A stretch of 64,000 bases of DNA from Aliamphritea hakodatensis (GTDB taxonomy: Bacteria > Pseudomonadota > Gammaproteobacteria > Pseudomonadales > Balneatricaceae). A model generated the notes under the pieces. That model worked only from the letters and a program-made list of their open reading frames with translations, ran no database searches and was not told the DNA's origin. A program made the position numbers and the translations under genes. Location of the stretch: the NCBI RefSeq assembly GCF_024347195.1, contig NZ_AP025281.1, positions 744,001 to 808,000 on the forward strand, in the 5' to 3' direction. Positions 35,423 to 43,970 of this stretch are shown piece after piece (position 1 is the first letter of the stretch; the number at the start of each line of letters is the position of its first letter).

Positions 35423-35680
35423 TCAGACTTTTTCCTGCCATTTCAGGTCGCCGATCTGTACGTTTAGCCATTCAAAGCCAATTCGTCGTGCAACGGCGGC
35501 GGCTCCGTCAAGGCTTTTGAACTCTCGCTCACCTTTTGAACGCTGCAAATTGAGTGTCAGCACTTCGTTTTGTTTGGTGATGAATTTCAGGGTCCAGCCA
35601 CGGGCCATTGAAACTGGCGCGGCCTGACAAGATTCAAAAACACCTGCCTTAAAAAGAAGTTTGATTTCTCTTTCTTGCAT
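35423..35680 (-). CDS. Small hypothetical protein
   Basis: An 85-residue protein I do not recognise. It is basic, with a strand-rich centre (WTLKFITKQNEVLTLNLQRS) followed by a helix (LDGAAAVARRIGFEWLNVQI). The phrase KGEREFKSLDGAAAVARRIGF has the look of small proteins I associate loosely with mobile or plasmid-borne genes, but I cannot name a family. Met at 35680 is preferred to 35707, which lies in the AT-rich flank. It borders that AT-rich stretch, which may be its promoter. Confidence 0.55.
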   Translation of the reverse strand: MQEREIKLLFKAGVFESCQAAPVSMARGWTLKFITKQNEVLTLNLQRSKGEREFKSLDGAAAVARRIGFEWLNVQIGDLKWQEKV

Positions 35681-36216
35681 TGTCTTTATACCTTTATGAT
35701 TGATCAAAATAATATTAAGTTAAGTATATATCTTTTAATGATCTATTGAAAATAAATATGGATATTTTTATTCGTATAAGTGATTGTTTTTAAAGGGAAA
35801 AATAAAAAATAATCTTAGTGTTTGTAAGTGAGAGATTTGTTTGTATAACTCGTTGTAAATAAAGGGGTTTTTACAGATGGTGTGAAAACAAAATTATCAA
35901 TGATTAATTTGTCTTTAATAGATTTAGGTAATTCATAAATAAGAATATGTGATGTCAAAATTAAATAATGAATTATTGCTGGTTAGTTTCGCTTTCTTGG
36001 GCGCCTGACAGGGCTACAGCGCGCCGGCGTGGTGTTTTTTGGCATTCAGAGTGAAATAACTGAACGGCTGAAGGCAGGGGGCTGGAAGTGTCTGGTAAAA
36101 GGGGGCGGGCAGGTAAGAGGAGCCGGCTGTCTGTAACAGACGGAATGCAGACTGTTACAGGCTGACAACGTTCTGCCCGTGTTCAGATATGCGTCAGAGG
36201 AGAGAAAAAACTGAAT
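35681..36216. other. Gene-poor stretch, left 300 bases strongly AT-rich
   Basis: From about 35690 to 35990 the sequence is markedly richer in A and T than the rest of the window, with runs such as AAAAATAAAAAATAATC and many TTTT/AAAA tracts. No coding frame with a ribosome site is seen on either strand. At about 36002 composition changes abruptly to GC-rich. A hairpin CTGTAACAG/CTGTTACAG (36131-36160, 12-base spacer) lies downstream of the next minus-strand gene. Confidence 0.6.
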
Positions 36217-36402
36217 TCAGTCCAGGCGGTCGGCGATCATTGCTTCGATCGTGGCTAACTGGGTTTGCAGGGCGGCCAGGCTGCTGTCCGATTCGTCGGT
36301 GGTCGGCGATATCTTGATCATATCCAGTAAATCAAGCAGGAAGGCCTGTTCATTCATTTGCCGGAGCTGTTCTGGGGTCCAGTGTTTTATTATTTGCGCC
36401 AT
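36217..36402 (-). CDS. Small hypothetical protein
   Basis: A 61-residue acidic helical protein (AQIIKHWTPEQLRQMNEQAF, LAALQTQLATIEAMIADRL) with no recognised family. ATG 36402 has GAGG eight bases upstream and is preferred over the upstream in-frame Met. The C-terminal heptad pattern suggests a short coiled coil. It is divergent from the 43-residue membrane protein. Its small size makes it less certain than larger genes. Confidence 0.5.
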   Translation of the reverse strand: MAQIIKHWTPEQLRQMNEQAFLLDLLDMIKISPTTDESDSSLAALQTQLATIEAMIADRLD

Positions 36403-36644
36403 GGTGTGCCTCAATTTACAGCGGCTGTCCGGATCAGGATCCGCCAGCGGTATTACGTCGCACGGTTGCAGCCAGCAACCCGGTGCTCCCTTAAGTTATG
36501 GGCTACAAAAGCCGTTTTTGCAAATTTGCATCCGCCCCACTCTGAATCTGCTTTCGATGCAGATATTGAGTTATATCAATATTCGCTAATACAAATGGGC
36601 GTACCATGGCCTCAATGATTAACAGAGCTGATTGGGGTGATCGT

Positions 36645-36776
36645 ATGTTTGGTATTGATCCTTATGTTTTCGAGACTTTATGGCCAAGCCTGCTGGGTAT
36701 TGTCGGTATGACGTCTGTCATGACCTGGGGTGCATTTAAAGTACGTAAACTGATTAACGAAGATGTTAAGAAGTAA
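36645..36776 (+). CDS. 43-residue single-TM small membrane protein
   Basis: A short reading frame with a good GGGGTGAT ribosome-binding stretch directly before the ATG. It encodes an N-terminal acidic segment (MFGIDPYVFETL), one hydrophobic helix (WPSLLGIVGMTSVMTWGAF) and a basic C-terminal tail (KVRKLINEDVKK), typical of a small inner-membrane protein with the tail inside. A terminator-like hairpin follows 41 bases after the stop. An in-frame ATG at 36606 would add 13 residues but lacks a ribosome site. Function unknown; small membrane proteins often modulate transporters or kinases. Confidence 0.6.
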   Translation: MFGIDPYVFETLWPSLLGIVGMTSVMTWGAFKVRKLINEDVKK

Positions 36777-36816
36777 CTGAGTTTCACTTCTGCGGTTTTT
36801 ACAGAGACCGTCGTAT

Positions 36817-36850
36817 AAACGCCGTAGCTGAGTCATCAGGTACGGCGTTT
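36817..36850 (+). terminator. Probable terminator hairpin
   Basis: AAACGCCGTA and TACGGCGTTT form a perfect 10-bp stem with a 14-base loop, followed by CTGTTTCC. The T-run is weak, but its place after the small membrane-protein gene supports termination. Confidence 0.6.
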
Positions 36851-36989
36851 CTGTTTCCGGCCTTTAAAAATTCTGTCGTCATCAGCTTTCGTACTGACGC
36901 AAATTGATTCCAATTCCTGTTATTGTTCTGGCAGACTTAAACTTTAGTATGAATGAGCTCCCGGTAGTGGCCAGTCTGCAGGAATCAGT

Positions 36990-38723
36990 ATGCCCAGATC
37001 TGAACAGCAAAATTTAACGGCCGGCCCCGATGGTTTCAGTGCCTGGTCACCGGGGCTGGAGTCTGAACTCCCCAAATATCTTTCAGATCAGGAAACCATT
37101 TTTCTGCCCGGTAATGTTCTGAGTGATTACCGCGATGTCATGGAATGGATTGATCAGACCGGCATGTCTGCCGGCGATCTGGTTGCGTTTCGTGCTGAAC
37201 GGCTGGCCCTGCATGAGCTGATTGTTCGGGTAACTGCGGATCTGAGGGTAATGGAAGGCGAAACCGATGAAGCGCTGGGCATTAATTTCCGGGTGATTGT
37301 AAATGATATTTTTGAGCATTTTATTCGCCCGCAGATGCCCGCTATTTCGGCAGATTTCAACCGGCTACAGACTGATGTGGAACACCGTGCCAGGGCTATT
37401 TTAGCCCGGCAGTTAAATTCCGTAACAGGCCCTGTGGAAGAAAAGGTTTCAGGTTGGCGTCGCTGGTTGCCGGGGGGAAGCCGTCAGCGCAGGAAGCCGG
37501 TCCGGCAGCCGGTTTTGGAATCAGCACTGGAGCGTGATTACCGGGTAATCAATGATTTCAAACAGGCCGGCCTTGCCAGTGATGACCGTTTTACCCGAGC
37601 CGTCTACCGGAGTCTTTATCAGGTGCTCAGTGGTGTTGCCGGGAGGCGGGGCTATCTGGGAACCGATCTGGATAATCTCAGTTTGCTGGTGACCCGTCAT
37701 GTGATGAACAGTTATGGCAGTCGCCGTGTGGGGGAGTGGATAATGCCCTGCATTGAGGCGGCGGTGTGCAGTCGCGGCTATCTGAAAGTTGAAAAAGTGG
37801 CTGAGCCTCTGCTGATCAGCCTTAAAGGTGCTTCCGCTGCCGGCAAAAGCTCTTTACGGCCGATGTTGCAGACCATTCTGCGGGCAAAGGGTATTAAACC
37901 CGGAAGCTATGCAACGGTCAGCCCGGATATATGGCGCCGTTTGCTGCTCGATTACGAGGAGTTGGGGGAGGCGTATAAATATGCCGGGCGCTTTACCAGT
38001 AATGAAGTGAATGTCATTGATGCCAAGTTTGATCATTATGTGCGGCGACAGGCGGATCAGCAGGCTTCAATTTCTCATTTGCTGGTTGACCGTTTCCGCT
38101 TTGACAGCTTTTCCAGTGAAAAAGTATCCAGAATTCTTCATGATACCTACGCAAAGTATGTACACACCCTGCAGATGTATTTTGTCATAACCCCACCGGA
38201 AGCAACCGTTGAGCGGGGATGGGAGCGGGGCTTGCAACGTGGTCGTTACAAATCAGTGGAAGATTTTCTGGGGCACAGTGTTGAGGCATATGCAGGTATG
38301 CCGAAAATTTTCTGTAAGTGGCTGGCTTACGACCGGCCTTTATTCCGTTATGAATTCCTGGATAACAGTGTCCCGAAAGGGGAATTCCCCCTGCCGGTTG
38401 CTACCGGCACGCAGAAAAGCATGCGTATATACCGGCCACTGGGGCTGGTGGATATTCAGCGTTATCAGAAGATTAATATTTATGCGACCAGTCCGGATGA
38501 AGTGTACCCGGAGGGTGCTTCGCTGGATGTTGCGGATAATTGTCAGTTTTTGCTGGAATGTTTGCGGCGTATTCCTGTGGTGGCCTTTGTTGATCCGGCG
38601 TCAGATATTGTCTATCTGGAGTGTCATCAGAATGAATTCAGGATCATGGATGAGCGCATGTACCGGCGGCTTCTTGAGGATGCCGACCTGGCCGCAGTAT
38701 TTGGGCAGATAACCTCCCGCTGA
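36990..38723 (+). CDS. Unrecognised P-loop kinase-like protein (zeta-toxin-like core)
   Basis: A 577-residue soluble protein. Residues 1-270 are helical and unfamiliar. The Walker A motif GASAAGKSS spans residues 280-288 (Lys286); then come VSPDIWRRLLLDY, LLVDRFRFDSF and an arginine-rich segment TPPEATVERGWERGLQRGRY, which resembles the lid/substrate region of zeta-toxin and chloramphenicol-phosphotransferase-type kinases. A final alpha-beta domain follows from about residue 500. I can support nucleotide binding and phosphotransfer but no substrate. No antitoxin-like gene is adjacent, so a toxin role is doubtful. It is monocistronic and has normal composition. Confidence 0.7.
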   Translation: MPRSEQQNLTAGPDGFSAWSPGLESELPKYLSDQETIFLPGNVLSDYRDVMEWIDQTGMSAGDLVAFRAERLALHELIVRVTADLRVMEGETDEALGINFRVIVNDIFEHFIRPQMPAISADFNRLQTDVEHRARAILARQLNSVTGPVEEKVSGWRRWLPGGSRQRRKPVRQPVLESALERDYRVINDFKQAGLASDDRFTRAVYRSLYQVLSGVAGRRGYLGTDLDNLSLLVTRHVMNSYGSRRVGEWIMPCIEAAVCSRGYLKVEKVAEPLLISLKGASAAGKSSLRPMLQTILRAKGIKPGSYATVSPDIWRRLLLDYEELGEAYKYAGRFTSNEVNVIDAKFDHYVRRQADQQASISHLLVDRFRFDSFSSEKVSRILHDTYAKYVHTLQMYFVITPPEATVERGWERGLQRGRYKSVEDFLGHSVEAYAGMPKIFCKWLAYDRPLFRYEFLDNSVPKGEFPLPVATGTQKSMRIYRPLGLVDIQRYQKINIYATSPDEVYPEGASLDVADNCQFLLECLRRIPVVAFVDPASDIVYLECHQNEFRIMDERMYRRLLEDADLAAVFGQITSR

Positions 38724-38791
38724 CCTCCCCGGATTGTAAGCTTAGTGTGATCGGTTATGAGTTATAGCTAAATCTTACTTGATTTCATAAT

Positions 38792-38810
38792 GCAAATTAT
38801 TATCATTGCG
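38792..38810. promoter_or_regulatory. Candidate Fur box upstream of flavodoxin
   Basis: GCAAATTATTATCATTGCG matches about 12 of 19 positions of the Fur consensus and contains the ATTATCATT core. It ends 26 bases before the flavodoxin start. Flavodoxins replace ferredoxin under iron limitation, which fits Fur repression. Confidence 0.5.
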
Positions 38811-38836
38811 ATTTTATTATATTCCTGGATACGCAG

Positions 38837-39340
38837 ATGAGTATTGCATTATTTTACGGCACCACAACTGGCAACACCGGTGATATCGCCGTTAAGGTTA
38901 AAGAACATCTTGATGATGTTGAGTTGTTTGATGTGAAAGACACCCCGGTCAGTGTGATCGCGAACTACGACCAGCTCATTTTTGCAATTCCAACCTGGGA
39001 CTACGGTGAAGTACAGGAAGACTGGCTGGAAATCTGGGATGAAGTGGATAATCTGGATTTTACCGGCAAGACCGTCGCGTTCATCGGTCTGGGTGATCAG
39101 TACGGATACGCCGAATGGTTTGTCGATGCTATGGGCATGCTGCACGATAAGGTTGTTGCCCGTGGCGCGGAAGCTGTCGGTTACTGGCCAAACGAAGGCT
39201 ATGAGTTTGATGAGTCTAAGGCACTGACGAAGGATAAAAAATTCTTTATCGGCCTGGCGCTGGACGAAGACTGCCAGCGTGAAATGACGGATGACCGGGT
39301 TGAAGCCTGGTGTGGTCAGGTGATGGTGGAGTTTCTGTAA
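38837..39340 (+). CDS. fldA: Long-chain flavodoxin
   Basis: A 167-residue FMN electron carrier. The phosphate-binding loop YGTTTGNTGDIA occupies residues 8-19 and the FMN-flanking segments are PTWDYGEVQEDW near 52-63 and GLGDQYGYAEWF near 85-96. The length and the loop after residue 120 make it the long-chain type. It would take over low-potential electron transfer from ferredoxin in iron-poor conditions, consistent with the upstream Fur-like site. It is followed by a strong terminator. Confidence 0.93.
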   Translation: MSIALFYGTTTGNTGDIAVKVKEHLDDVELFDVKDTPVSVIANYDQLIFAIPTWDYGEVQEDWLEIWDEVDNLDFTGKTVAFIGLGDQYGYAEWFVDAMGMLHDKVVARGAEAVGYWPNEGYEFDESKALTKDKKFFIGLALDEDCQREMTDDRVEAWCGQVMVEFL

Positions 39341-39355
39341 ACACCTACTGAAAGA

Positions 39356-39386
39356 AAAACGGCAGCCTCGGCTGCCGTTTTTTTTT
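39356..39386 (+). terminator. Rho-independent terminator of flavodoxin
   Basis: AAAACGGCAGCC and GGCTGCCGTTTT form a perfect stem with a two-base loop, followed by a long T-run. It lies 15 bases after the stop. Confidence 0.93.
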
Positions 39387-39510
39387 GCAAAGCGGTTCGG
39401 GAAATGACAGTGGTCTGTTCACCGGTCGATAGATGCCTGACGGCATTATTTCTAGCATGTGTGCACTGTGTAAATCACGAATAAATTCTACCGATCGAGT
39501 GCATAGAAAG

Positions 39511-41586
39511 ATGAGTCATTCATGTAAAGTAAAATCCGGCTGGCTGATTGCAGCGGCGATAGTAAGTGCCTGTGGTACAGCATCTTCTGCTGATGTGAAG
39601 TCCGCCGCTGATACTGTAGTTGTCACTGCCCGTTACTGGGAAGAACCTGAAGATAAGGTGCCTGCCAGTACCGATGTCATTGATGGCGATAGGTTAGACG
39701 GTGAAGTGACGGGGCTGGACCGTTATATCAGTAATATCCGTATTGAGGAGTCATCGGTGCAAACCCGTGTGGCTATTCGGGGCAGTACCGGGTATGACAC
39801 CGGATTACAGGATCCGGTTGGGTACTATGTTGACGGCGTAGCACTGCCGCTGGGCGGGACTCAGTTGCCTCAGTTATTTAATCTGGAACAGATCGAGCTG
39901 ATAAAGGGCCCGCAGGGGACACTGTATGGCCGAAGCTCAGAAGCGGGTGTGATTAAACTGGAGTCTCAGCGCCCTGACTGGGAACCGGCCGTGTCTCTTG
40001 AAGTTCAGACCGGTGTTACTGACGGTGCCAACGGTAAAGAGCCTTCGCATGTTGTCAGCCTGCGCGGTTCAGATGAGTTGATTGCTGATCAGTTAGCCGG
40101 TTCAGTAGCCCTGCGCTATGAAGACACTCAGGGGCCGTTTGTAAATCTTGCTGATAAGGATGACCACAGCGGTTCTGTTAAAAACTGGAGTTTATCTTCC
40201 GGGCTGGATGCCCAGATCAGTGATGTGACAGACGTGCGTTTTCGCAGCCTTTTGTCTGAAGAGGACTCCGGCAAGTCCCGGTTGCGCTACAGCACCGGCA
40301 CAAATGCGACTGATCGCTTTACAACGAACTACAACAGCCAGATTTTCGACGATACTCAGTCAGCCATTCACTCACTGACGATTGATCATCAGATGGAGAA
40401 TTTTGATGTGGTGTCGGTGACCGGCCTGACGAATTTCCGGCGGGATTTCCGGAATGACCTTGACCTGACTACCTTTGCTATCCCCGAGACGTTGCTGGAT
40501 CTGGATGATGACATGCTGTCGCAGGAAGTGCGGCTGGAATCTGACCGGGATGAAGATTTGCGCTGGTTGGCAGGGGTCTATCTGTATAAACAGAAAACCG
40601 ATGTGGATTTCACTATTGGCGGCAGCCTGGCGCTGGCCCGTTCTACCCGGGAAACCGAGATTGATCAGCATGGTCTGGCCGGTTTTGGGCAGGTTGAATA
40701 TGCGCTGTCTCAAGACTGGAGCCTGACACTGGGAACGCGGGTGGAGCGGATCAGCAAAGACGGCAGGCAAAATTACATAACCACAGCTGGAAATTCTTCT
40801 TACAGTGCGGATGTGAGTGAAACCATGGTGTTGCCAAAGGCGACACTGGCGTATCAGGTATCGGACAGCGGTATGATTTATGCCTCTGTTGCAAAAGGGT
40901 ATTTGCCGGGGGGCTTCAACTATGGATCGGCGCAGAGTGCCAGCTCATTCACCTATGACTCCGAAAGCAGTGTGAACAGTGAAATCGGCTATAAGGACCG
41001 CTACCTGAATAGCCGTTTAGGCTTTAGTGCTGCCGTATTTCATATCAAAACCCGTGACAAGCAAATTGTTGATCTGCAACCCGGGTTTGTACAGAGCATC
41101 GCAAATGCGGCTGAAACGACCAGTTACGGGGTGGAATTGGGGGCCGATTATGCAATTACACCGGCCTTGTCTGTATACGGACATGCTGGCCTGATGCGCA
41201 CAGAAGCAGATAAGTTCGACACCACTGTTTTTTCAGGCGGCAGTTTTGTACCGGTTAGCCGCGCGGGTAACGATCTGCCACTTGCGCCGGAGTTTACTTA
41301 CGGGGCGGGTGTGCGGTATGTCGCCAGCCAGGGCTTGTTTGGTGATCTGAGTGTGAACGGCTCCGGTGATTATTACTTTGATTCCGCGAATACACTGAAA
41401 CAATCCGGCTATTCCCGGTTCGATGGTGAGCTGGGATATCAGTTTGACGGCTTTTCAGTCTCGCTGGTGGCTGAGAATATCTTCGATGAAGAGATCATCA
41501 GCCGTGCAGTATCCACCTCATCCGGTACTGTGGTTGAAGATACCGCGCCGCGTTATATAGGCATTAAATTAGCAGCAAACTGGTGA
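39511..41586 (+). CDS. TonB-dependent outer-membrane receptor
   Basis: A 691-residue receptor. After a signal peptide (cleavage near residue 26, ASSA) comes a TonB box-like DTVVVTARY at about residues 36-44, the plug domain (VAIRGSTGYDTG, then GPQGTLYGRSSEAGVI near 130-145) and a 22-strand barrel ending with AANW, a typical C-terminal aromatic strand. ATG 39511 yields the signal peptide and is chosen over ATG 39433. It probably imports a ferric siderophore, given the methyltransferase, MFS carrier and PchR-like regulator that follow. No Fur box was found directly upstream. Confidence 0.92.
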   Translation: MSHSCKVKSGWLIAAAIVSACGTASSADVKSAADTVVVTARYWEEPEDKVPASTDVIDGDRLDGEVTGLDRYISNIRIEESSVQTRVAIRGSTGYDTGLQDPVGYYVDGVALPLGGTQLPQLFNLEQIELIKGPQGTLYGRSSEAGVIKLESQRPDWEPAVSLEVQTGVTDGANGKEPSHVVSLRGSDELIADQLAGSVALRYEDTQGPFVNLADKDDHSGSVKNWSLSSGLDAQISDVTDVRFRSLLSEEDSGKSRLRYSTGTNATDRFTTNYNSQIFDDTQSAIHSLTIDHQMENFDVVSVTGLTNFRRDFRNDLDLTTFAIPETLLDLDDDMLSQEVRLESDRDEDLRWLAGVYLYKQKTDVDFTIGGSLALARSTRETEIDQHGLAGFGQVEYALSQDWSLTLGTRVERISKDGRQNYITTAGNSSYSADVSETMVLPKATLAYQVSDSGMIYASVAKGYLPGGFNYGSAQSASSFTYDSESSVNSEIGYKDRYLNSRLGFSAAVFHIKTRDKQIVDLQPGFVQSIANAAETTSYGVELGADYAITPALSVYGHAGLMRTEADKFDTTVFSGGSFVPVSRAGNDLPLAPEFTYGAGVRYVASQGLFGDLSVNGSGDYYFDSANTLKQSGYSRFDGELGYQFDGFSVSLVAENIFDEEIISRAVSTSSGTVVEDTAPRYIGIKLAANW

Positions 41587-41592
41587 TCGTAA

Positions 41593-42606
41593 ATGGATTT
41601 TAGTCACTCTCGGTCAGGCCCGGCGCAATCATGGCTGCTGGATCTGATGTTGGGGCCGGTGCGCTGGCAGTTGCTTCGCAGCGGGTTTGAATTGCAGGTT
41701 TTTGATTATCTGCCGGAGCCAAAGACAGCACCGGAGCTGGCTGACAGTCTGGGGTTTAAAGCGGAAAAAGTGGCGGTATTACTGGATGCACTGACGAGTC
41801 TTGGTTTTTTGCAAAAAACTCATGGTCAGTATCGGTTAGTGGAATCGCTTAGGCCCTTTCTGATCAGTGACAGCCCGCAATCTATGCGTGAAATGTTACT
41901 TCATCTTGCCAGGGTTAAACATTGTGATATGGATGACATGCTGAATGTGCTGAAAACAGGTGAGTCGGAACATGTATCTGCTGATTTCGCCCGGCCTGAG
42001 TTTTGGGACCGGGCAGTGGGAAACCTGCGTTCTTTTCATGCAAGTTGCAGTAACCGGGTTGCATTACAGCTTTTAAAGTCGTTGCCTGAATGGGGGCAGG
42101 TAAGGTCCATACTGGATTTGGGGGCAGGATCAGAGAATCTTGCCGTTAGCCTGGCAGAAGGGCATCCGGATCTGAAAGTCAGGGTCTTTGACCTTGAGCC
42201 CTGCGCCAGCCGTATACGTTCTGCTATATCGTCACGGTACAGCCAGCAAATTACCGTGGTGGCGGGGGATTATAATCATGATCCCCTGCCGCAGCACAGC
42301 GATCTGATCTGGGCGTCAATGTCGCTTTATTATGCAAAAGATCTGGAGTTGTTGCTGACGGAGTTGCGTGACTCGCTGAATGAACAGGGCATGTTGGTTT
42401 GTCTGCATGAGGGGTTAACTGCAGAGCGCACTCAGCCTGAGCACCATGTTGTCGGTCGGTTTGTGCCAGCATTAAATGGTATCGATGTATCGTTTAATCA
42501 TGGTGATATTGCTGCAGCGATGACACAAGCCGGTTTTACCCGGGTCTTAAGCAGAGGTATTAATACCCTTTACGGTCCGATGGATTTAGATATTGGATAT
42601 AGATAA
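41593..42606 (+). CDS. SAM-dependent O-methyltransferase
   Basis: A 337-residue class I methyltransferase. Residues about 15-90 form a winged-helix dimerisation domain (RWQLLRSGFELQVFDYL), and LDLGAGSENLAVSLA near 174-188 is SAM motif I, with DLEP at the end of the next strand. This is the plant-type/hydroxyneurosporene O-methyltransferase architecture. It starts six bases after the receptor stop with GGTGATC overlapping that stop, so the genes are cotranscribed. A methyltransferase between a receptor and an MFS gene may modify the imported ligand; that is inference. Confidence 0.85.
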   Translation: MDFSHSRSGPAQSWLLDLMLGPVRWQLLRSGFELQVFDYLPEPKTAPELADSLGFKAEKVAVLLDALTSLGFLQKTHGQYRLVESLRPFLISDSPQSMREMLLHLARVKHCDMDDMLNVLKTGESEHVSADFARPEFWDRAVGNLRSFHASCSNRVALQLLKSLPEWGQVRSILDLGAGSENLAVSLAEGHPDLKVRVFDLEPCASRIRSAISSRYSQQITVVAGDYNHDPLPQHSDLIWASMSLYYAKDLELLLTELRDSLNEQGMLVCLHEGLTAERTQPEHHVVGRFVPALNGIDVSFNHGDIAAAMTQAGFTRVLSRGINTLYGPMDLDIGYR

Positions 42607-42749
42607 ACAGGATGAACAGAGGAAAGAGACGTTATATCCCTTGTTCGGCATTTAATGGTTTTAAATGGCTTTCTGTTCGGGGTTCGACATTCAGGCGCAT
42701 TGCCTTCTGTCACACTCCTGCGTGATATCAATTATTGCAGGAAGTTCGT

Positions 42750-43970
42750 ATGTCTCAGTCGGATAAACGTCAGAATTCAGGCCTTCGTATTGCGTTACCA
42801 TTATTTTTTGCGCTGATAATGAATGCTGCAGCCCATGCTTACTTTACGATTACCTTCCCTGCTCTGGGCCGTGAACTGAAGCTGACTGATCTGGATTCCA
42901 GCCTGATTTTGAGTATTTCTGCGGTGGTGATGATGCTGGCTGCTCCTGGCTGGGGCTGGTTGTGTGAATCATGGGGGCGGCGCCGGGTTATTCTGACAGG
43001 GCTAATTGTTTCGGCCTGTTCGAGCATCACGCTGGCGCTGGTTATCGGTATCCGTTCTGAGTTGGCGATGATGGTACAGTGGCTTTTTCTGACTTTGCTG
43101 ACCATCAGGATTGTTCATACCGCATTGTCTGCTGGTGTTCAGCCGGCGGCACAGGCTGTTATTGCTGATCTGACGCTGCGGGAAGGGCGTGCGCGCGGAA
43201 TGGGATTCATGGGGGCTGCCTTTGGGTTGGGCACGATTGCCGGAGGTTTTTTGGCGCTGTTGTCAGGCAGTCATTATCTGGTGGCAGGTTTCTTGTGTAT
43301 CGCTGCAATGTTGTCGGTTTCGGTGGTGGTACTGGTCTTTAATTTTCAGGAGACAGGCCCGGCTGAAAAGCAGGCCTTACAGGCTGCATTACCTCTGAAA
43401 GCGGTTCTCCCATATTTTCTGACCACGTTACTTGGGCTCAGCATGTACAGTGCTTTACAGCAAATTACCTCTTGGCGATTGCAGGACGGTTTTGCCATGG
43501 CGTCACATCAGTCTGTGCAATTTACCGGTGCCATTATGATGGCGACAATGATTGCGATGATAGTGACTCAGGGAGGTTTGGTTGTCAGATTAAAATGGTC
43601 AGCGCAAAAATTGCGCCTTACAGGCCTGTGTCTGATCGCACTGGCATTGCTGGTAGCAACTGTCGTTATAACACCGTTTATGTTGCTGGCGGTAATGATG
43701 ATGTTGGGTTTGGGGTTAGGCATGCTGTTGCCCGGTAATCTGGCATTGCTAAGTTTGGCGGCGGGGAACAATCAGCAAGGAAAAATTGCCGGTATTAATG
43801 GGATGTGTCAGGGGGCCGGGCTCGCTTTGGGGCCGGTCAGTGGCTCACTGCTTTATAACATAGATATGCGTTTACCGTATTTGCTGGCGGGTATTTTATT
43901 TACATTGCTGACTATATACGGAGTTTATATGCTGAAACGAACCGGGCAAACCGTTTCTGTGCCCGGTTAA
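42750..43970 (+). CDS. MFS transporter
   Basis: A 406-residue major facilitator with twelve membrane helices. The loop 2-3 motif GWLCESWGRRRV (residues about 72-83) is the MFS signature. Start 42750 has AGGAAG five bases upstream and is preferred over TTG 42735. In this cluster it could import the siderophore-iron complex across the inner membrane, as RhtX/FptX-type carriers do, or export a small molecule. Its stop overlaps that of the convergent AraC gene by four bases. Confidence 0.88.
   Translation: MSQSDKRQNSGLRIALPLFFALIMNAAAHAYFTITFPALGRELKLTDLDSSLILSISAVVMMLAAPGWGWLCESWGRRRVILTGLIVSACSSITLALVIGIRSELAMMVQWLFLTLLTIRIVHTALSAGVQPAAQAVIADLTLREGRARGMGFMGAAFGLGTIAGGFLALLSGSHYLVAGFLCIAAMLSVSVVVLVFNFQETGPAEKQALQAALPLKAVLPYFLTTLLGLSMYSALQQITSWRLQDGFAMASHQSVQFTGAIMMATMIAMIVTQGGLVVRLKWSAQKLRLTGLCLIALALLVATVVITPFMLLAVMMMLGLGLGMLLPGNLALLSLAAGNNQQGKIAGINGMCQGAGLALGPVSGSLLYNIDMRLPYLLAGILFTLLTIYGVYMLKRTGQTVSVPG

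Noticed and set aside
36568..36582. 15-base identity GAGTTATATCAATAT with 4447-4461
   Set aside because: Found before an unrelated small membrane-protein gene in AT-rich promoter sequence and lacks the dyad partner, so shared regulation is not supported.
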